DNA from: Rhizobiales bacterium 2SD
GTDB lineage: Bacteria > Pseudomonadota > Alphaproteobacteria > Rhizobiales > Beijerinckiaceae
Assembly: GCA_005502805.1 (NCBI GenBank)
Contig: SCMY01000002.1
Location: forward strand, 62,001 to 126,000
Direction of reading: 5' to 3'
DNA: 64,000 bases
Below are positions 60,215 to 64,000 of the stretch, in pieces. The notes under the pieces were generated by a model. The model was not told the origin of the DNA. It made no database searches and saw only the letters and a list, made by a program, of their open reading frames with translations. A program made the translations under genes and the position numbers. Within the stretch, counting starts at the first letter, position 1; each line of letters starts with the position of its first letter.

Positions 60215-61024
60215 ATGGCCGATACCCATATCCATCATCCCCCGATGGCGGCGAACGATGCTGCGCCTGCCGATGCCCTGCCCGTCAATGAGATCGGCGT
60301 TGCCGACATCAAGGACGCCCTCAGGCAGGGTTATGCCGACTTCATCGCCCAGCCGAGCCACCTGCTCTTCATTGCGCTGATCTATCCGATCGCCGGCATC
60401 CTGCTCGCCCGGCTGACGGTGAGCTACAACATCTTCCCGCTGCTGTTCCCGCTGGCCTCGGGCTTTGCCCTGCTCGGCCCCTTCGCGGCGATCGGCCTCT
60501 ACGAGATCAGCCGCCGCCGCGAGGCCGGCATGGACACCTCCTGGAAGCATGCGCTCGACGTCGTGCACTCGCCCGGCATCGGCCAGATTGCGACGCTCGG
60601 CGCGCTGCTGATGGGCGTCTTCCTCGCCTGGCTGTTCAGCGCCTGGGTAGTCTATCGCTGGCTGATGGGCGACGTGCCGCTCGACTCCTTCGAGAGCTTC
60701 ATGACGCCGCTGCTGACCACGGTGAACGGCTGGACGATGATCATCCTCGGCAATTCGCTCGGGCTGCTCTTCGCCATCCTGGTGTTCTCCATGACGGTGA
60801 TCTCCTTTCCGCTGATGCTCGACCGGCATGTCAGCATGGGAACCGCAGTGAAGACCTCGATGGCCGCCGTCGAGAAGAGCCCGCGCGGCATGCTGTACTG
60901 GGCTCTGACGATCACGGCGCTGCTGGTGCTCGGCTCGCTGCCGGTGCTGGTCGGCCTGATCATCGTCATGCCGGTGCTCGGCCACGCCAGCTGGCACCTC
61001 TACCGCAAGGTCGTGCCGCGGTAG
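60215..61024 (+). CDS. DUF2189 family membrane protein
   Basis: This 269-residue inner-membrane protein of the DUF2189 family has about six hydrophobic segments from residue 50 to 255. VNEIGVADIKDALRQGYADF near the N-terminus and FALLGPFAAIGLYEISRRRE near 85 are family marks. FPLMLDRHVSMGTAVKTSM lies near 205. DUF2189 proteins may act in respiration or membrane organisation; no function is established. It is divergent from ligA, with a 190-base gap, and convergent with the ABC permease across a family A repeat. Confidence 0.93.
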   Translation: MADTHIHHPPMAANDAAPADALPVNEIGVADIKDALRQGYADFIAQPSHLLFIALIYPIAGILLARLTVSYNIFPLLFPLASGFALLGPFAAIGLYEISRRREAGMDTSWKHALDVVHSPGIGQIATLGALLMGVFLAWLFSAWVVYRWLMGDVPLDSFESFMTPLLTTVNGWTMIILGNSLGLLFAILVFSMTVISFPLMLDRHVSMGTAVKTSMAAVEKSPRGMLYWALTITALLVLGSLPVLVGLIIVMPVLGHASWHLYRKVVPR

Positions 61025-61053
61025 GCGCCGCCGAAGCGGCTGTCGCCCTTCTC

Positions 61054-61136
61054 CGTCATGGTCGGGCTTGTCCCGACCATCCACGTCTTCCTTCATGTTC
61101 AAGACGTGGATGCTCGCCACAAGGGCGAGCATGACG
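61054..61136 (+). repeat. Three-hairpin dispersed repeat (family A, copy 3)
   Basis: This 83-base copy shares the sequence and orientation of the copy at 36987-37079 but is about 10 bases shorter in the middle loop (CTTCCTTCATGTTCAAG). It lies between the convergent DUF2189 gene and the permease gene, where it could end both transcripts. Confidence 0.85.
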
Positions 61137-61149
61137 GCGTGTTACCCGT

Positions 61150-61953
61150 TCAATGCTGGTCGACCGACACTTCCCTCGTCAGCCCGCGCCGGACGAGCCC
61201 GACCGCGAACAGCACCGGCAGGGAGGCGATCAGGCCCATCGCCGAGAGCTTGCCCCACAGGGTTTCGTCCTCGTTGATCAGCGTCGCGATGAAGGCCGGC
61301 AGGGTGAACTTCGACGGTGTCTGGATGAAGAGCAGCGCGAACAGGAACTCGTTCCAGCTCATGATCGCAACGAACACCGCCGTCGCGACCAGCCCCGGCA
61401 TCAGCAGTGGCACGACGATCTCCAGCAGCCGCTTCAGGAACCCGGCGCCGTCGAGCATCGCCGCCTCCTCGAAGGAATAGGGCACGTCGCGGACGAAGCC
61501 GAGCAGCATCCAGATCGCGAAGGGCAGCGCCAGGATCTGGTTGGCGAGGATCAGCCCGAGATGGGTGTCGAGCAGGCCGAGCGCCCGCAGCACCTGGTAG
61601 AGCGGGATGGCGAGCGCGATCGGCGGCGCCAGCTTGATCACCAAGACGAAGCCGAGGAAGACGATGTCGAAGCGCTTCGGCAGCTGGAAGCGCGCCAGCG
61701 CATAGGCCGCAGGCAAGCCGGCGAGCAGTGACAGGCCGACCGTGCCGAGCGCCACCACGACGCTGTTGAGCCCGAGCCGCCACATCCCACCGTCGAGCAG
61801 CACGCGGTAATGCGTCAGCGTCGGATCCTGCGGCCAGAGCGCGATCGAGGTCGAGACATATTCGGCCGGCGGCTTGAACGAGGTCGCGACCATCCAGACC
61901 AGCGGGATCAGCGACAGTGCACAGAGGCCGAAGGCGGCGACGATCCGGATCAT
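61150..61953 (-). CDS. Carbohydrate ABC transporter permease (MalG-like)
   Basis: This 267-residue CUT1-type permease has about six hydrophobic segments. The EAA loop FEEAAMLDGAGFLKRLLEIVVPLLMPGL near 170 is the ATPase-coupling site of binding-protein-dependent permeases. LALPFAIWMLLGF and SWNEFLFALLF are further family marks. It overlaps the first permease by 4 bases and forms the pore with it. The ATPase subunit is not encoded in this window; in this family it is often elsewhere in the operon. Substrate is likely a sugar or polyol. Confidence 0.94.
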   Translation of the reverse strand: MIRIVAAFGLCALSLIPLVWMVATSFKPPAEYVSTSIALWPQDPTLTHYRVLLDGGMWRLGLNSVVVALGTVGLSLLAGLPAAYALARFQLPKRFDIVFLGFVLVIKLAPPIALAIPLYQVLRALGLLDTHLGLILANQILALPFAIWMLLGFVRDVPYSFEEAAMLDGAGFLKRLLEIVVPLLMPGLVATAVFVAIMSWNEFLFALLFIQTPSKFTLPAFIATLINEDETLWGKLSAMGLIASLPVLFAVGLVRRGLTREVSVDQH

Positions 61954-62819
61954 CGGCCCGCTCCCTTCAGCAGCGACGCCGCATAGACGATCGCGAGCAG
62001 GCCGGCGACGGCGATCATCACCACCGCCGCCGCCGAGGCCAGCCCGATGTCGAAGAAGCGGAAGCCCTGCCGATAGACGAACATCGAGACCGTCTCGGTC
62101 GCCTGCCCTGGCCCGCCGCCGGTCATGGCGTAGACCTTGTCGAACAGCTTGAAGGAGTCGACCGAGCGCAAGAGCGCCGCGACGAAGAGATAGGGCGCCA
62201 GCAGCGGTAGCGTCATGTCGCGGAAGCGCCGCCACGGCCCGGCGCCGTCGACGCGGGCGGCCTCATAGACGTCCTGCGGGATCAGGCGAAGCCCGGCGAA
62301 AATGATCAGGAAGGCAAAAGGCGCGGTCTGCCAGACGTCGACCAGCACGATCGACCAGAGCGCGAGATTGGGATCGAACAGCCAGGGCACGCCGGGCAGG
62401 CCAACGGTGCGCAGCAGGTTGTTGAGGAAGCCGAGATCGAAATGGAACCAGGCCCGCCAGATCGCGGTGACCACCATGGTCGAGAGCACGAAGGGCGCAA
62501 GCAGCAGCGTCATGATCAGCGTGCGGCCGGGAAAGGCGCGGTCGAGCAGCAGAGCAAGGCCCAGGCCAGCCGCGACCTCGAGCACGGTCGAGACCACCGT
62601 GAACAGTACGGTGTTGGTCACCGCCTGCCGGAAGAAGCGGCTGTCCCAGAGCTCGCGGAAGTTCTCCAGTCCGACGAACTTGGCGTTCTCGAAGCCATAA
62701 TCGGTCGCAAACAGCGAGAGCGCCAGCGTCCGCCCGAGCGGATAGAGCGTCAGCCCGGCGAAGATCAGCAGCGCCGGCGTCAGCAGGAGCCAGGGCAACA
62801 GGCGGCGGGAAGCAGTCAT
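61950..62819 (-). CDS. Carbohydrate ABC transporter permease (MalF-like)
   Basis: This 289-residue CUT1-type permease has six hydrophobic segments and an EAA loop VYEAARVDGAGPWRRFRDMT followed by LPLLAPYL near 205. FVGLENFRELW near 50 is typical of the MalF-like N-terminal region, and VWQTAPFAFLIIFAGLRLI is the segment before the EAA loop. It overlaps the MalG-like gene by 4 bases and follows the binding-protein gene by 52 bases, a gap that carries a strong hairpin. Confidence 0.94.
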   Translation of the reverse strand: MTASRRLLPWLLLTPALLIFAGLTLYPLGRTLALSLFATDYGFENAKFVGLENFRELWDSRFFRQAVTNTVLFTVVSTVLEVAAGLGLALLLDRAFPGRTLIMTLLLAPFVLSTMVVTAIWRAWFHFDLGFLNNLLRTVGLPGVPWLFDPNLALWSIVLVDVWQTAPFAFLIIFAGLRLIPQDVYEAARVDGAGPWRRFRDMTLPLLAPYLFVAALLRSVDSFKLFDKVYAMTGGGPGQATETVSMFVYRQGFRFFDIGLASAAAVVMIAVAGLLAIVYAASLLKGAGR

Positions 62820-62835
62820 TATGTCCAGACGGAAA

Positions 62836-62864
62836 GCGGGCCGCCTCGCTGCGAGGCGGCCCGC
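62836..62864 (-). other. Intercistronic hairpin between binding protein and permease genes
   Basis: GCGGGCCGCCTCG and CGAGGCGGCCCGC form a perfect 13-bp stem with a 3-base loop. On the coding strand it follows the binding-protein stop by 7 bases and is followed by TTTCC. It resembles the hairpins that stabilise or partly terminate the mRNA after sugar-binding-protein genes so that binding protein outnumbers permease. Confidence 0.85.
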
Positions 62865-62871
62865 ATTGGGA

Positions 62872-64000
62872 TCAGCGCGACAAAGCGCGGGCGATCTGGG
62901 CGTTGGCTTCGGTCAGTGCCTGCTTGGGCTGCATCTGGCCGATCAGGGCGAGCTGGAGATAGTCGCCCAGAATGGTCTCGACGCGGGCCCACTGGCTGAT
63001 GCGCGGGCGGGCCTGGGCGACGTTGAGCGCCTCGAGCTGGGCCGGGTACCAGCGGTACTTGGCGACGAGGTCCTTGTCATTGAACAGCGCGGCGAGCGTC
63101 GGCGGATTGCCGGTCTCGAGCGCGATCAGCTTCTGGTTCTCAGGGCTCGTGACGAAGCGGATGAAGTCGGCGGCGCGCGCCTTGTTCGGCGAATCGGCGG
63201 GGATGCCGAGCAGCCAGGCACCCAGCATCGGCGCCGGGCCCTTGACCTCGCCCGGCGAGGCGACGACCTCGACCTGGCCGGCGACCTTCGAGGCGCTGCC
63301 GTCGAGCGTGCCGGCCCAGGACGACCACATCTCGACCGCGATCGCGGCGCGGCCCTGCTGGATCGCATCGCGCAGTTCGGTCGCGTTGTAGGTCTCGACG
63401 CCCTTCGGCGCGAGCGCCTTGAACGAGAGGAACTGAGTCAGCGCCTTCTCGGCGGCGGGAGAGTCGAGAACGGCCTTGCCGTCGGCGCTCACCACGTCGC
63501 CGCCATGAGCCCACAGCACCGGCAGGAAGGAGGTGACGATCGGGTTGCCCTTGATGCCGCGGAAGACGAGGCCGGAAACGCCTTCTTCCTTCGATTGGAT
63601 CGTCTGCGCCGCCTTGACGACGTCGCTCCAGGTCTTGGGCCGCTCGAAACCGTGCTTGGCGAGCAGGTCCTTGCGATAGGCGAACATCGCGATGTTGCCG
63701 ACGAAGGGCGCGGCATAGAGCTTGCCGTTGTGCTTGGAGACATCGATCGCCGACTTGACGAACTCGCCCGGCAGGCCGCCGACGGTGTCGAGATCGGTGA
63801 GCCAGCCGCGCGCCATGAACTCCGGCGCCCAGATGTCGTCGAGCATGGCGACGTCGGTCGCCGCCGTCTTCTCGCGCGCGCCGACAGCGAGGCGCTCATA
63901 GAGCGGGCCGCCGCCGAGTTCGAGCCGCTCGATCTTCACGTTCGGATTCTTGGCCTGGTAGAGCTCGACCATCTTGGCCAGCGCCGGCGCGAAGCCGGCA
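62872..64000 (-). CDS. Carbohydrate ABC transporter substrate-binding protein (partial, runs off right edge)
   Basis: The C-terminal 376 residues of a type 2 (MalE-like) extracellular solute-binding protein are seen; the N-terminus and signal peptide lie beyond the right edge. Coding continues upstream of M at 63972 (AGFAPALAK precedes it), so that methionine is not the start. VELYQAKNPNVKIERLEL is the first strand/helix of lobe 1. AAPFVGNIAMFAYRKDLL and VFRGIKGNPI are family segments. It delivers substrate to the two permeases downstream; the hairpin that follows probably raises its expression. The cargo is a sugar or sugar derivative. Confidence 0.92.
   Translation of the reverse strand, partial: AGFAPALAKMVELYQAKNPNVKIERLELGGGPLYERLAVGAREKTAATDVAMLDDIWAPEFMARGWLTDLDTVGGLPGEFVKSAIDVSKHNGKLYAAPFVGNIAMFAYRKDLLAKHGFERPKTWSDVVKAAQTIQSKEEGVSGLVFRGIKGNPIVTSFLPVLWAHGGDVVSADGKAVLDSPAAEKALTQFLSFKALAPKGVETYNATELRDAIQQGRAAIAVEMWSSWAGTLDGSASKVAGQVEVVASPGEVKGPAPMLGAWLLGIPADSPNKARAADFIRFVTSPENQKLIALETGNPPTLAALFNDKDLVAKYRWYPAQLEALNVAQARPRISQWARVETILGDYLQLALIGQMQPKQALTEANAQIARALSR

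Overview
The window is GC-rich DNA from an alphaproteobacterium of the order Hyphomicrobiales. A Bosea-like genome is my inference from overall gene content; no single marker proves it. Direct support for the class comes from a circularly permuted two-piece tmRNA gene (about 20340-20672, tag ANDNNARVAVAA), an alpha-type SspB gene next to it, a btaA-btaB betaine-lipid pair, and the fumC/DUF4169/ribbon-helix-helix trio.

Region 1 (1-18.4 kb) is one large accessory metabolic locus on the minus strand. An AraC regulator, LivH/LivM/LivG-type ABC transporter genes, an ABC ATPase fused to a Tm-1-like (UPF0261) domain, a phosphoenolpyruvate-hydrolase-like TIM barrel, a giant flotillin, two SRPBCC proteins, a molybdenum hydroxylase (FAD, 2Fe-2S and a molybdopterin subunit split into two polypeptides), a MoxR ATPase and a CoxE-type VWA protein are packed with overlaps or short gaps. 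The matching periplasmic binding protein (17144-18394) lies just upstream. The set reads as import of an unknown small molecule, probably aromatic or heterocyclic, followed by hydroxylation by a membrane-associated molybdoenzyme whose maturation factors are encoded in the same operon.

Region 2 (18.7-25 kb) is mostly housekeeping: thyA, a small exported protein, ssrA, sspB, fumC with two small genes, and a divergent argP/lysE pair. Region 3 (25-42 kb) holds an AsmA-family protein with a long charged helix, a GlcD-like FAD oxidase, a thioesterase, a YdeI protein, btaA-btaB with an ion channel behind them, msrB, a LysR regulator, a DMT exporter, an AidB-like acyl-CoA dehydrogenase, an exported esterase and a UvrD-type helicase.

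Region 4 (42-49 kb) is more variable. A hicAB toxin-antitoxin pair sits between two copies of the uvrD 3' end. It is followed by GNAT and SDR genes, a TetR regulator with two matching palindromic operators, an HxlR/SDR pair, a VOC protein, prmA and two very small genes. Region 5 (49-64 kb) holds an Xaa-Pro aminopeptidase, an araC-azlC-azlD-cysK-like operon, an MFS exporter with a divergent AraC gene, pepT, ligA, a DUF2189 membrane protein and a carbohydrate ABC transporter cut by the right edge. Several families of palindromic intergenic repeats recur through the window, mainly at gene ends.
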